64,000 nucleotides of DNA from Adiantum capillus-veneris (Eukaryota; Streptophyta; Polypodiopsida; Polypodiales; Pteridaceae), in assembly GCA_014529385.2 (NCBI GenBank), contig CM043947.1:126974891-127038890 (forward strand). Direction: 5' to 3'. The notes beneath the pieces are model-generated. The model saw nothing but the letters and a program-made list of their open reading frames with translations. It was not told the origin of the DNA and did no database searches. A program made the position numbers and the translations under genes. Shown one piece after another: positions 31,539 to 42,811 of this stretch; within the stretch, counting starts at the first letter, position 1; each line of letters opens with the position of its first letter.

Positions 31539-31550
31539 TGGTATCAGAGC
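31539..31550 (+). other. Gypsy primer-binding site
   Basis: TGGTATCAGAGC, one base after the LTR end, fits initiator tRNA-Met priming. About 310 bp of leader follow before a breakpoint near 31865, where opposite-strand gag begins. Confidence 0.85.
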
Positions 31551-31864
31551 ATCAAGCATGTGCTTTTCTGAAAGCATGCCGGTCCTACGAAAGAGCAGAC
31601 AGAGGAAACCGACGCTTCCAAAGTCTATTGGAATCTTATTCGAAATATCTTTGGGTCTCGACCCCGGAGTTATTAGCCACTCCCACCCTTACTTCATCGC
31701 GCATCGGACGCGCTACCGTCTTCAGTGCTCATGTCTTATAGGGCATAAGCCATTAAGATTCTTGCATCCTCCTTTTTCTGGGAGTTCTTCTTCGTTCTAT
31801 TGTCGTTTGTCGAGTTCTGTCCGGTCCTTTGTGTCAAAACTTCATCAATGGGTAGGTCAAGTTA

Positions 31865-33142
31865 CCTGAATGTATTGAGAATCCCCGCTTAGCATGTCCC
31901 ATCAGTTGTTGTATGGACATCGGACTTTTACTCAAGGCAGTAATCTCGGATCCCTTTAGGGAGTCCGCAACAAAACTTCTCAATCTGTTCTTTGAAAGTG
32001 ACCTTCTTAAACGAAGAGGTCGGAAGAAAAGAATCCCCAAACCTTTCACAATATGCGTCCAAAGTGTCACCCTTGGTCGTCTGAAGATGGTTCCAAGCGG
32101 TTCTCACATCTCGTTCATACTCCTAGGTCAACGAAGAAGAAATAAAGAGCCGTTTGAACTTCAACCGCTTTGTCGTGGCTTCTCTTCTTAGGAGAAGAGT
32201 GGACCACCATGTTCGTGCATTTCCCTTCAAGAACGATACTGCCCTCCTGATCTTGGAGTGCTCTGTGTAGTGCCCTCCAGAAAATGCTATGTCAAACTGC
32301 TGAATGAAGGTCAAAGCCTTGGGAGCATCTCGGAATCCGAAAAAAGATTCAAATATCACTGACCGTCCACCCTCTTTAAATTCTTTAGTCTTTTTGTTCT
32401 TATCTTCAAGGAAGTCATATTGGTTGGCTTTGTAAAAATGTTTCTTCTTTGCGTCGGAGTCTAAACTGTTAGAAATTGGTCGGAATTTGATCTTCTTTGC
32501 CTTTTTCTTGTCCTTTTCAAAACTTTGTTTCTTGCTTCGCTTCTTGCCCTTTCTTTCCTCCTCGTTCGAGTCGAAAGAGGAAGAGCTAGAAGAATTGTCG
32601 GAAGAAGAGGAAGAAGAACTGGGTAGTCCTTCGAAATGCACTTGCTTCTTCTGTTTTCGTGCAGTTGCAAAAGAAGATTGACTGTCCAAGTAACCGGGAT
32701 AATCAGTCCCCTTGTTGTGCTTCTTCAGTTGCTTCTTCGATGGCTTCTTTGCGTCTAGAAGCTGATTGATTCGAGTTTCGACAACATCATTGAGTATTTC
32801 TTCATCGAACATCCTTGGGGTATGAGGTTTCTTGATTGCCGGTTTAATTGGTGTCTCAATGGCTTTTTGCCAATGAGTATGCACTTCATCCATCGGGTGC
32901 TGGGTCAAAAGTTTGGTATACTATGGATCCTTGCCAAACTGAAGCATCTGCTTTGTGCACCCATCAACCTGCTGTTGGTGTTGCATCTCTATGAGTTGAT
33001 ACTGCGAAGGCTGAGGTGGCCCGTACTCATTCTCCGCTAATCTGCTTGAATTTTCTTAGCAGATGGAGTCGTCCGATTCTTTTCGGAATCCATAGGTGCC
33101 GCGAGAAGGATCAGATTTCCCGGTAGGAGAGAAATCAGCCAT
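31865..33142 (-). pseudogene. Gypsy gag (family G1)
   Basis: An ATG at 33142, just after the primer-binding site, opens MADFSPTGKSDPSRG with an early stop near 33060. The long frame 32908-32123 has QLKKHNKGTDYPGYLDSQSS, a poly-Ser tract, a Lys-rich basic tract (KKRSKKQSFEKDKKKAKKIK), FYKANQYDFLED and FIQQFDIAFSGGHYTEHSKI. It ends in the Retrotrans_gag core, GNARTWWSTLLLRREA. After a frameshift at about 32123 the core continues (TQEYERDVRTAWNHL, DAYCERFGDSFLPTSSFKK, FKEQIEKF, GHAKRGFSIHSG). The Ser/Lys-rich N-terminal extension distinguishes this gag from G2. Relatives lie at 15.0, 55.9 and 60.4 kb. Confidence 0.85.
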
Positions 33143-33143
33143 G

Positions 33144-33155
33144 CTCTGATACTAC
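33144..33155 (-). other. Gypsy primer-binding site (G1)
   Basis: The minus strand reads TAGTATCAGAGC directly after the LTR end, one mismatch from TGGTATCAGAGC. Confidence 0.75.
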
Positions 33156-33655
33156 TGTAGCAAACTTGGACACCCCAAGTCTAGATTTTGTTGCGACACG
33201 AGAGAGATTCAAAATCAACACTTCACAATTTAATTGAGTCGACACGGCCAGGCGTAGTTCCGTGCCAAGAGAGATTGGCCCCAAAGACTGGCCCTCTTTC
33301 GGTATTTTTTTTGGTATTATCTTTGAGCAAAGTACAACTCTCGCGGGTCCTCAGCTCTTAGACTTTGCCTCCAGATGCTTTGAGAAGTGAGGCCCTTGGG
33401 TTTCTTTTATTCTCACAAAGGGATGCCAAAAGCAGAGCCCCCAAAAGCAATGAAACTCAAAAACAATGAGTCCCAAAGCACTGGCTCTAAAATCTGCCAA
33501 AAGCAGCCAACATAGATTTCGGAATTCCGTATAGCATGCCACGTCAGCATGTCAACGCAAAAAGGGGAAATCCTTACGCTGTGCCACGTCAGCCTGTCAA
33601 CGCGATTTACGGGAATCTGTATAGCGTGCCACGTGAGCCTGTCCGTTCTCTGAAG
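33156..33655 (-). repeat. Gypsy G1 5' LTR (truncated)
   Basis: The plus strand begins TGTAGCAAACTTGGACACCCC. It shares GATTGGCCCCAAAGACTGG, CTTTCGGTATTT and CCACGTCAGC words with the LTR at 60697-61293. The expected TTTGTGACA end is missing because the copy stops at about 33655, next to the plus-strand chromovirus fragment. Confidence 0.8.
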
Positions 33656-33940
33656 TTGAGGAACTTGAGAGATCTTGGTACCTGAGCAAATTTTGGCACA
33701 TCACGAAAGAAATGTTAAGGGATAGGTTGCAAGATTGTATTTGGTGAAGTTCAAGAACTATCCACCTATGGATGCAAAGTGGACGGAAGAGTGTGAACTT
33801 TTGGAGTCACCAAATGTATTGCAGCTTTACCTTGAGGCCTTTGGGTTACAACCTACGTATGCCCCAACTCAACGTGCTCAAAGGAGGGGTAATGATGGAG
33901 CTAGCACATCAAATGTATATATGGATTTAGTGCAATAGAA
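33656..33940 (+). pseudogene. Chromovirus integrase C-terminus with chromodomain
   Basis: The plus frame reads EILVPEQILAHHERNVKG, a TAG, VARLYLVKFKNYPPMDAKWT and EECELLESPNVLQLYLEAFG, then a polar tail ending MDLVQ-stop at 33940. The YLVKFKNYP..DAKW..E pattern is the chromodomain of gypsy chromoviruses, which guides integration to modified chromatin. The same segment in the gypsy at 61.85-62.05 kb also has a stop at the equivalent KG-stop-V position. Everything upstream of this point is missing here. Confidence 0.85.
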
Positions 33941-34146
33941 GTGGACACTGCTTTATAAATGCTAAAGGTATTATGCTCACTTCTATTGTAGATGAAATGA
34001 AAAAAGTATGAAGGCCTCATTAAGTCATTTGTATCTATGTTTCATGACCTTTCTTGCAGATACATGTGATGGCAAAAGGGTGCTAATTACACTAAATCAT
34101 CTATGGCATGTATGTCTGGCATGCAATTGAGGACGTTTGCGATTTC

Positions 34147-34156
34147 AAGAGGGGGG
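34147..34156 (+). other. Chromovirus polypurine tract
   Basis: AAGAGGGGGG, about 200 bp after the chromodomain frame ends and two bases before the LTR start TGTCACGAGG. It is preceded by GAGGACGTTTGCGATTTC, a common context in plant gypsy elements. Confidence 0.8.
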
Positions 34157-34158
34157 TA

Positions 34159-34900
34159 TGTCACGAGGTTGTGGCAACCACTAACCTTAGTTGTTGGTTT
34201 CTTTTCCTTGATCTTTATTTAATTTTTTGGGACCCTCTTTTTGAAGTCACAAATGGCCGGACATTGTGTGGTCAGTGTGAAACTGCCGACGGCCGAGAGT
34301 TTTACCGCCGTAGTCAGGAAGGGCAGGTCGCCACGAGATGGTCGGGCCCGTCGACACTGGAATCCGAGCAGTAAAAGGGTGTTTAGGCTCAATTTAAAGT
34401 CATTTAGGTCCCTCACGACACTTATAAGTTGGTGGGTACTAGGAAATTAACTCAAAAGAGGTATAAGGGACACTTGGCGGCTCCAGATGATCTTGCCAGG
34501 TCTGCATGAAGAGGGGGCGCCCAAATTGAGAGAAGGGGCTGATTTACTTCAGTGTGAGACTACAGTGTGTGTGTGTGTGTGTGAGCAGTGGGTGCAGGTG
34601 ATCACAGCTTTAATGGAAAGCTTGCCTTCTCCCTTGACTCATGTAGCACGATGATTTTCTCTTGTGCATCTCTCTCCCCCCTTTGTACGTATGGTAATGT
34701 CTCACTAGTTGGGCTTTTCAGATGACCATGTACAGTTTTGGGGGTTTATGCGCGTTTGCCAAGGCAAGAGCCTTCTGTATAGGAACCGGATTAGCTAATT
34801 GCTAATCCCCCACAAGTATGCATAGTTTAAATGGATTCATCAAGTATTATATTAATTCAAATCTGAATTCTATTTTAAAGAGAAGTGTATTTCTTGTGTG
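34159..34900 (+). repeat. Chromovirus 3' LTR (right end uncertain)
   Basis: It begins TGTCACGAGGTTGTGG straight after the polypurine tract. A short (GT)n run lies at 34567-34582. No partner LTR is in the window, so the end is only estimated. It lies upstream of the CFAP119-like exons, perhaps in an intron. Confidence 0.55.
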
Positions 34901-35078
34901 TTTTATGCAAGTGTCCTAGCCGTCCTAGAGTTCCTATACGCTACTCTACCAGTTAAAGTCGTGGATCTTAAGAGGTGCTTTGTGGATATGTGGTTAAGTG
35001 GATCATACACATGTTTTCTGAGAGACCAGTTGAATTGTGTTTTTAGGTTTGAATAATATCCTCTTTTTTGCCCCCCAG

Positions 35079-36055
35079 GTGAATCCTTAACTTTGGAGAG
35101 AAGTTGGGAGAGGACCAAAGATCTTTTGCTCCTGCATAGTGTGCAACGACCTCCCTTTTCAACACAAATTTTCTCATGGGCAGATTTGAAGGCTATCACT
35201 AGTTACCTTCTGAACACGTAACATGCTCAAACAATGGCAGTTTCTCAGTTTCTCCATTTGAGTCTGTACACTTGTCACACATTTTCTTTCTATTTGTTTG
35301 TTGATCACAGCTATTATAGGCATTACAAGCTATACCAGTACTCCTTTTGTCCAACTTTGATCCTGAACTTGGAGACTTACAAAGATGATGTTGAAGTTGC
35401 TCCTGCCATACCATCACTTGCTGAGGCTATAAGTCAGCAACAATGGGATGTAGAGCAAGAAGCTCTACAAAAACAAGAGGAGGTGCATAATTGTGTCTTT
35501 CAAACATGCATATGTAGAGGCCCTTCCATGTTGTATGCACATGACGATATGTTGGAAGGAATAGTAAGAAAAATTGGCTCGTCGAGAGGCAAGCAGTAAG
35601 TGGCGTAGGTCACAAGGCCCTGTCATTCATGCTTAGGGCTTGAGCACTCGTGGGGCCCTTGCATTAGTGAGCTTGTCAGTCCTTCCCATCTGCTCTGGAC
35701 GTCGGGAGAGTAAATAAGCTCATTTATTGTGACAGGATGAACAGTTAAAGCGACTGGCTGAACAAGCACTCGCCGAGGAAGCTGCTAGACAGGCTAGCAT
35801 TGAGGCTGAGTATAGAAGTGAGTAATGATTTTGATCTCATGTAAGGCACAAGGATATGTCTCATGTGCTTTTTTGAAATGCCGACTTTTTTCTCTACCAG
35901 ATGCCATGCCTGAGGAAGTAGCACAAAAGACAAAGCTTTTGGTGGAGTTTTACCTTCAACAAATGAAAACTGAGCTGGTTACCATGTTGCAAGAGCAAGA
36001 CAAAAAGATGGAAGACAAGTTTTCATCATTACAATCGCGTGCAAAAGGCAAATAG
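35079..36055 (+). CDS. CFAP119/CCDC189-like cilia protein, last four exons
   Basis: Four exons with consistent phases and GT..AG borders: 35079-35217, 35311-35482, 35736-35817 and 35901-36055 (TAG at the end). Joined, they encode SLTLERSWERTKDLL, then LLHSVQRPPFSTQIFS, NTYYRHYKLYQYSF and NLETYKDDVEVAPAIPSLAE. An Ala/Glu/Arg coiled coil (EQALAEEAARQASIEAEY) and KLLVEFYLQQMKTELVTML complete it, with a Lys-rich end. The HSVxRPPFS...NTYxRHxKLYxY pattern is, from memory, that of the DUF4464 family (CFAP119), a protein of motile cilia. Land plants with motile sperm would need it. The N-terminal exons are not found: a chromovirus LTR occupies the upstream DNA, so either the first intron is large or the gene is truncated. 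No stop or frameshift is visible in these exons. Confidence 0.72.
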
Positions 36056-36296
36056 TCGGATATCGGTTTGGAAGTGGGAGGTGGGTGCTACATGAAAAGT
36101 TGTGAACGATTTTATGAATATAATGTTCCCTTTCTGTGCATACAATGTTGATTTTTAGAGCTTCAAATTGCTTTTCCACTTTTCAAACAATAGAGCAGAA
36201 AAAATGTATCTGAATTTGGAGAAGTTACCAATCTGAGCTGGATTTATGCAACGTTTTGGTTCTTCAAAAAATATAAATTCCAGTGGTTACGGTGTA
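36056..36296. other. Probable 3' UTR of the CFAP119-like gene
   Basis: AT-rich, no ORF. It contains AATATAATG and AATAGAGC-type sequence but no certain polyadenylation signal. Confidence 0.4.
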
Positions 36297-36323
36297 GGGA
36301 ATGGTCCGCTGCGGACCATTCCC
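36297..36323. repeat. Perfect 12-bp inverted repeat with 3-base loop
   Basis: GGGAATGGTCCG, CTG, CGGACCATTCCC. GC-rich and perfect in otherwise AT-rich DNA, and it lies immediately upstream of an unidentified ORF. Confidence 0.9.
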
Positions 36324-36367
36324 GGCCGTCAAATCCAGGGGAGTGTGTCTATCTTCTGGTTGAAGCT

Positions 36368-36745
36368 TTGGAGGGTGTCCATGTCACATACAATAAAGGT
36401 TTTGAAAGATATCACTCATGCCATGTATTGGGACAACAAGAGCAGGAGGACATGAAGCTTATGGCTCTTTTAAATGATGCTGTGGAGGAATTCAAAGCTC
36501 TTCATGATAGGGGTATCCAAAATTACAATGGGATATATTATCTAAATAAAGAAGGAGATGAGCATGAGGTAGAGCTTATGTCATTGTTGGATGAGATTCT
36601 ATATGATTTCATGCCTACAAGAGAAGTTATGCATGCAATTTATGAGGCACCAAATGAGGTATTGGAAGATATGGAGCTTGATAATTCAATGATGTATGCT
36701 CAATTTTTGGATACTAGAGAGGGTGATGCAAATCTATATTTTTAA
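36368..36745 (+). CDS. Unidentified acidic ORF
   Basis: 125 codons, MEGVHVTYNKGFERYHSC to EGDANLYF. It is rich in Asp, Glu and Met, with LMALLNDAVEEFKALHD and LMSLLDEILYDFM as probable amphipathic helices repeating a leucine-rich pattern. An upstream frame (VEALEG-like) may extend it. No recognised domain. Coding is plausible from length and composition in AT-rich DNA but unproven. It may be a fragment of an unrecognised transposon protein. Confidence 0.35.
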   Translation: MEGVHVTYNKGFERYHSCHVLGQQEQEDMKLMALLNDAVEEFKALHDRGIQNYNGIYYLNKEGDEHEVELMSLLDEILYDFMPTREVMHAIYEAPNEVLEDMELDNSMMYAQFLDTREGDANLYF

Positions 36746-39420
36746 TGCTTATGTGAGTGATCCCACAAATTTTTGGGTTTTTTCACATAAAAAATGGTTT
36801 AAATGAACTAAAAATGACCTGGTTTTGATCAAAATTGGCATAAAAGACCCAAAAATTGATACATCAATCCGTTTGGTCGTGGGGAAGAGAGAGAGGGTTG
36901 GTCCTTACGGGAAAAAACTTGCAATTTTTTCCTTATGTGTAATTCACTTCATACTTGCCCTATGAGTGTACTGCAGTCTCGCCTCTCCACTATCTTGTAC
37001 ATGAGCTTATGAAGGAGTAAATTAGGGTTTTCCTTCATCAAAATGGCGTGTGGGTTTCGATATGGAAGCTCTTAAATCTCTACAAAATAAAAAAATGATA
37101 GTCGTGAAGATAGAAGCTCATGATTTCCTTTCAATTGTTTGAAGTTCTTGGGGACAAGGCTAGAAGATTCCATGAAAGAGGTTTGGGTTTTGAATGGGCT
37201 TTGTGCTTGTATGAGAGTTGAGGTTTCATGGCTAAAACTTTAATGTTTTTAATTTCTCTTTTTAAGTAAAATTGGTTGTGAATTGGTGATCTTTTCTTCA
37301 CAAACTCACTCACAAAAACAAATAGATTTTGAGCACAATAGGAAAGAGTGTGTGTGACTTTTCTGTCACGAACGCTCTTAGACTTTGATCCATCTTTAGG
37401 AAGAGGGTTCGTGACTTCCATAAACACTTTTTCACTAAGTGTTTGTGACCTCTCACAACCAAAGATTTCAATCTTCCCAGGTAGACCACATACTTCTTGT
37501 CAACGGCCAAAAGATCTTCACTATTAACACATATGACCCTTCTTCACCTACCTCAATAACAAGTCAAAACTACTTTCTTGCACATGCTTCACTTAAATTC
37601 ATGTCCTCTCATAAATTGTTGATGTGGTCATGTGCTCGTTGGTCATTACTAATTCCATGTCTATGTAATTGTACCTCCCTCTTTTTAAAAATTGTCCATC
37701 TCTCTACACTATAATCCATTATAGATAAACATAATGTTCCCAACAAACTTCTACGACAAGGCCAACCAAGAAAAGCTAGTTACTCTATGCATGCATACCA
37801 ACCGAAACAAAGTTTTGATTTTTATTTTATTTTTTGCCCAAGGTGATGTGCAAAAGTGGGTGAGAGATATAAGAGTCCAAATCAAGCCTACCTTACCGAA
37901 GGACAAGCTGAGGAGATAAATAGATGCACAAACAACTTGGATGTTTGACCAAGAATGATGGATGCAAGGGAGGTGGATCAAATACCTAGCTAAACAATGG
38001 TAATGCATTCGAGTCAACATGGAATTTACAAGTATAGAGTGATGAGAACGATGTAAGACAGACCACACCTCAATGCCGCACGGGCTAAGAACCCATGTGT
38101 GGCAATTAAGTGACATGGAAAATTTCAAACTAAACCATGGCATCGGAGGACATTTTAACAAGGAGGACAAGATTTTGAGTGGGTGTAGCTGATTGTACGA
38201 TTGGACACATGGGGTTAGGGCCAAGACATAGGTTTGGGTGATGGGAGTGAACAACCAATGCAATGCTAACATCACATTTGCCCACAAAACAAGGTGGAAG
38301 TCCCAATGGCATACATAAAGAGGATGCAAAAGAGTGTGCTACCCACTACTCAATGCACTTCTTTATAGAAATAGGAAAATGAGAAAGAGTGTGTGTCACC
38401 CACTACTCAATGCCCCACATTCTATATAAATAGGAACAAAATCATCATATTATCACTCACAATGGAGTACATATACAAGAGACAATGTGTAGCTCATACC
38501 TCTCTTACAAGAAAGTTTTTTTTTCATCATTAACTTGCCATGTGACACTAATCAACAAGCTTTATTCAAGGGTTCATAATTGCTCCCAAGAGTTTAATGC
38601 TTTACTAAGGCCCTAATCTTGGCCAAAAATGACACAAGGCATCGAAAACCATTATCTTGCCGCTTTCAACGCGTGGATTTAGCGCTAGATCGCAGTTAAG
38701 CACTACAATGCACACAAATCTGTTTCAGCAAAAAGCTTCAAATCTTGATTCCTGTTTCTTTTGTGGAACATGCACCCAAAATTGACCCAAAATTTTTCAA
38801 TGACCTAACGCGATCTGCCACCTCTACTATTCAGTACACTGTATTTCTTATAAGAAGATACATGATAGAGTCGTAATAAATGCTATACAAGGCACTTACA
38901 TGTAGGTATAATGTAGGCAAAACTCGACAACCAAATTTTCCATGCTCACAGTATCTTAGCATCCATAACGCTGCCTGCTTTACACAGACCGCAAGTACCC
39001 TCGTATAATTACAAGAGCAGGTTGTCCAGCTTTAGAACCACCCTCTAAAGAATGCTTTTGATAGGTTTTCTTGTATATGATTCAATGTTTCCCCACAACA
39101 AAGGGATGAGGGACATAATCAAATCACGACACAACATAGGAGCTGCACAAAATGAGCTCAATCTTGAGCAGGACTTTCCAGCGATTTAGTCCATCTTCCC
39201 GCATGGTCACACGATATTAATTTGTAACATAGCAAGCATGCTGTGCCCAAACAAAGCCCATAATAGAAGCATCCGATAACCCTCCTTTTACGCCATTGTT
39301 TTTGCCTTTGGCTAATATCTGTGTATCAAACAAGAACATAATACCTTAAAGCTTTGGCCAAAAAACGCCGGTTGCCAAAATATAAGAACGTCACAACATA
39401 CCAATGACTTCCTGGTTCCT
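36746..39420. other. No gene recognised
   Basis: AT-rich non-coding DNA. It contains a diverged direct repeat of about 55-60 bp (AAAGAGTGTG..ACCCACTACTCAATGC at about 38329 and 38384). Short ORFs lack domain or splice support. Confidence 0.5.
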
Positions 39421-40699
39421 TTATGACATTTCTCGATTGATGAGTTCAACATATTCCAACTTATCCCGCAACCTTGAAATTTCCCAATTTTTTAATGCTA
39501 TAATGCCCTCAAGCTCTTCATCCTTTGGTAGCTCTAGCAATAGCACTTGCGACTGCACCTGCAAAACTACGCGAGTCACGACTAATCGTCTCGACAAAGG
39601 CTCATAAATACCATGAAAATTTGCTTTGATTTTGTCATTCCATGGAACTTCGCTAGCAGTCAATGAGATGCCCGGTAAAGCACATTTTTGCGCCGCTTCA
39701 TCCCAACCATGCTGCGGTGATGCTACTACCTCCTCTGCTCTCCTCCTCCTTGCTATCTCCTCTTGCAACCAATATACAACATCTTTAGATGACCTTCCTA
39801 GCATGTGGCTTGTGGAAACGGCTTCTTCTTCACTTGCTGAATCTGAAAATAGTAAAGCATAATTTTTTATCAAATATGATGTGTTTAACTGTATACACAC
39901 AGATGGGTTTCATGCACATCTATATCTGTGTCGCCATACCTCTCACTATGATAATTTGACTCTTCTATTCAATCCACATGTCACATACACCTTAATTGAT
40001 CTTAGATTAAGAATCAAGCCCTAACAAAGGAGAACATGAGAAAATGTCTCTGCAAAAGATATTCCTTCATAAGTTTAGAATAGTCTGAACTCACGAATTA
40101 TTAGAGGGAATAAAGCATTCATAAAACCATAAAAGCAAGGGACACAAGAAAAGATAGAAAGAAAAAGAAAAAAAAACTAAATCACTTTATTTTCTATGAA
40201 ACAAACTAGATGAAAGAAAACATTATTAACTTAAAAATGTTTTTAGAAAAGGCATGCACAAAGTAAGTTGACGCGGCTTACTTGGCTAAAACTTAAAACA
40301 AGTACTCAACAAAAAAAAAAGGCCTCTTAAAGACTTAATCTTAGAATCAAACTTCACACAACAACTTCTAAAGGAACAAATCCTTAAGTCATAATGTAAG
40401 CTAAATATGAAATCAAAAAATGAATACAACTACAAACTACGAAGAACTAAGATCCAAACTTGACAATATGTGACCTCAAGTTCGCTGCTTGTCCAAATAG
40501 AAAGAATAAGATTATCATCTTTATCATGTATACCTTGGACAATAGACAAGACATCTCTACTTATGTCGTCAGTGCCCAAGAGGTGCATGTTTGTATAGAG
40601 GTCATTCATGCTTTGAATGTACTCTACAAAACCAACGAACTGAGTTTCTATCACGCTCCGGAGGTGATGGGCATACTCAGCCATGATAAAGGCTAACAT
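39421..40699 (-). CDS. Putative two-exon gene of unknown function
   Basis: Exon 1 (40699-40534) starts MLAFIMAEYAHHLRSVIE and ends at a CCAAG-GTATAC donor. Exon 2 (39842-39421) follows a TATTTTCAG acceptor. The phases match: one base left over, and the split codon is GAT. The predicted protein is about 195 residues. Exon 1 is helical, with DDISRDVLSIVQ at its end. Exon 2 has an acidic start (SASEEEAVSTS), a basic helix (EEIARRRRAEEVV), a hydrophobic VVLQVQSQVLLLEL segment and a C-terminal coiled coil (ALKNWEISRLRDKLEYVEL). I do not recognise a family. A host gene is plausible because neither exon resembles a transposon domain. A real start further upstream is possible. It lies downstream of the Penelope-like element on the same strand. 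Confidence 0.4.
39843..40533 (-). other. Predicted intron of the two-exon gene
   Basis: GT..AG on the minus strand, about 690 bp, AT-rich, with an A-run near 40310-40320. Confidence 0.35.
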
Positions 40700-40918
40700 G
40701 TGTCAAGCTAGAGTAAAAATACTAGAAACGCTAGAGATAAAAACAACAAAATAGTGTTACTAAGTCAAACAATAAGTGGGCTTTGAAGCTTCCCACTTTG
40801 ATTGAATTTACTTCTAATTATCTTGAACATTCCAAAGGAAGAAACATTAAAAATAAACTTACTACGATGCAAAAATGAACAAACATTTTTCATGATTCTT
40901 GTGAATGAGTATCCTTTC

Positions 40919-42050
40919 TTAACAAGTAAAGAAATAAGATGGCACGATTAACAACAAAAGAAGATTTACTAGAACAAAGAGAGAAAATCTAAATAGCTGA
41001 GAGAAAATGACACTGTACTTAGCTAAAAGAGAAATGTGAGGCATACGAATGATATTTAGATTGACATGTTTTGGTTCAAGGTGCTTATCATAGATATCTA
41101 CTTCTAATCCCAAGGGAGTCTGAAAAATCTTAAGGTCTAAAAAGACACAACAATCACTATTTGTGGTACATTTAAGTTCACAAAACTCCTTAGGATAAAT
41201 TCCACCACCTAAAGAACTTGAATTCAAGTACATAAAATCTTGAAAAGAAGGAACATTAGGAACAAAAAGATCATCTACAAAGCGTCTTACATTGCATAAC
41301 TTGTGCAAAAATACTGGGCAAGTGTTAGAAAGGACAAGACGCTCCATAAAATCAAACTCAAAAGTAAAAAGATAGAAATTAGCTAGAAAAACAACATGTG
41401 TGGAGCCCATAGGGATACCAATTGTTTGCTTGAAAAGAGAGTCACCGACGGTTAGATATAAATTGTCCAAAAGAAAATCTAACCAAGTGTCATCTGCAAT
41501 CCTGGTGAATCTCTTTCTTTCTTTGTCTACATCTACATTCTTACTTTTTAACCATAAGAAGTTGAAGTTCAAGGTTGACTTTTATACTAGCAATGCCTTG
41601 TACCTATCCTTCTCAAGCTTATATGTAAGAACTTTTGAAATAAGGTCCTCCAAATTTAGCTTCATATATAGCGTAGTAAAGTCAGAAGTTTGGAGACATA
41701 AAGGAGAAGATTTCTTGAAGAGTTCAAAAACTTTATAACAGGAATCACACCTACCGAATCATTTAAAATCGAGCTTGAATTGGTAGGTATATCTGCTTCC
41801 TTTAGCAAATTTTCCACAATTCATTTATGCTAGATAAAATGTCTTTGAAACAAGAACTAAGCCATTTGGAAACCTCGGTCAAAGAGGTGTTACAAGAAGC
41901 AGCTATAAATTTAGGCTTTATAGGGTTCTTGTGGAACTTCCAAAAGATATATAAAAAAGGTAATTTAGGCTCGCACGTGAAACCAAAAGTCCAAGTAGAC
42001 TACGTACCTCCTTTGCAAAAGGTTGAAAACACCATCAACTAACATTGTCA
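40919..42050 (-). pseudogene. Penelope-like element reverse transcriptase
   Basis: From about 41980 downward the minus strand reads FWKFHKNPIKPKFIAASCNT, then SLTEVSKWLSSCFKDIL, then DFTTLYMKLNLEDLI. After a stop near 41574 it continues in 41572-40919: LFKQTIGIPMGSTHVVFLAN, FYLFTFEFDF, RRFVDDLFVPN (catalytic xxDD), GIYPKEFCEL, CVFLDLKIF and VDIYDKHLEPKHVN. The HKNPxKxRFIAAS, GIPMGT..A..LAN and late LDL.I..YDK blocks are characteristic of Penelope-like and related RTs, not LINE or LTR polymerases. No GIY-YIG endonuclease motif is visible downstream, and the N-terminus is fragmentary. It is disrupted by at least two stops or frameshifts. Confidence 0.72.
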
Positions 42051-42811
42051 TGGACGGGTGTGCTATTTCAAATTCGCAACCAGAGTTGCGAATACAAAAA
42101 TTTATGTGATGCATCTATAAACTAGCTTGAAGGGCATTAAATGCATGTTTAGAGTTATGACAAAAACTCATTACACTGATCTTTGTATTGATGTATACTC
42201 GTCTGGCCCTCTTTGTGAGTGTGTATGTGCATGTGTTGCTATATTAAACTTAATACATATACACAAAAGAACATAACGTTCAAAAGACAACTAGCATTAG
42301 ATAACTTAAAAATGATTTGTACAAAAATGACTCAGTCTTAGATTCATTTTTGTACAACATAATAAGAATGCGGCATCATTCCAATGATCTTAAACAAAAG
42401 TAGTAGAGTTGTCGAGGCCATCCAATTGAATAGGAAGGGATCTTCAGAGTCGGACTACAACAACACTAAAACTTTTTAAGTAAAGATAGAATTCTCACAT
42501 GTGTGTGTGTGGGAGCATGTATTGGTATCTAATTCTACACCTACTATTGGGCACTAGCGATGTTAGTGGGGATGTAGCCAATACTACATAAGATGGAACT
42601 GATGGTTATATTGTCTTGTGGATAACTACACCTTACACTTTTCTTTAAAGGTGAAATTGGGCTTATCCTAAATTCATCTAAGTATATTGAAGGAAATTAC
42701 ACCATGAATCAAAGATAGAAACAAATAGTCCAAACAAAACTTCTTACCATCCAATGGAACCTCTAGAGCATCATAGAACTCCTCAAAGGTCGAGCCACAT
42801 GGAGAGATGAA
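42051..42811. other. No gene recognised
   Basis: AT-rich spacer between the Penelope-like RT and the decayed ORF. It may be part of the same element. Confidence 0.4.

Noticed and set aside
32487-32681. Phe/Leu/Ser-rich plus-strand ORF opposite gag G1
   Set aside because: Antisense of the poly-Ser and Lys-rich part of the minus-strand gag.
34903-35040. A further upstream CFAP119 exon
   Set aside because: A short open stretch (ASVLAVLEFLYATLPVKV) is present before 35040, but no convincing donor/acceptor pair and no family motif could be tied to it.
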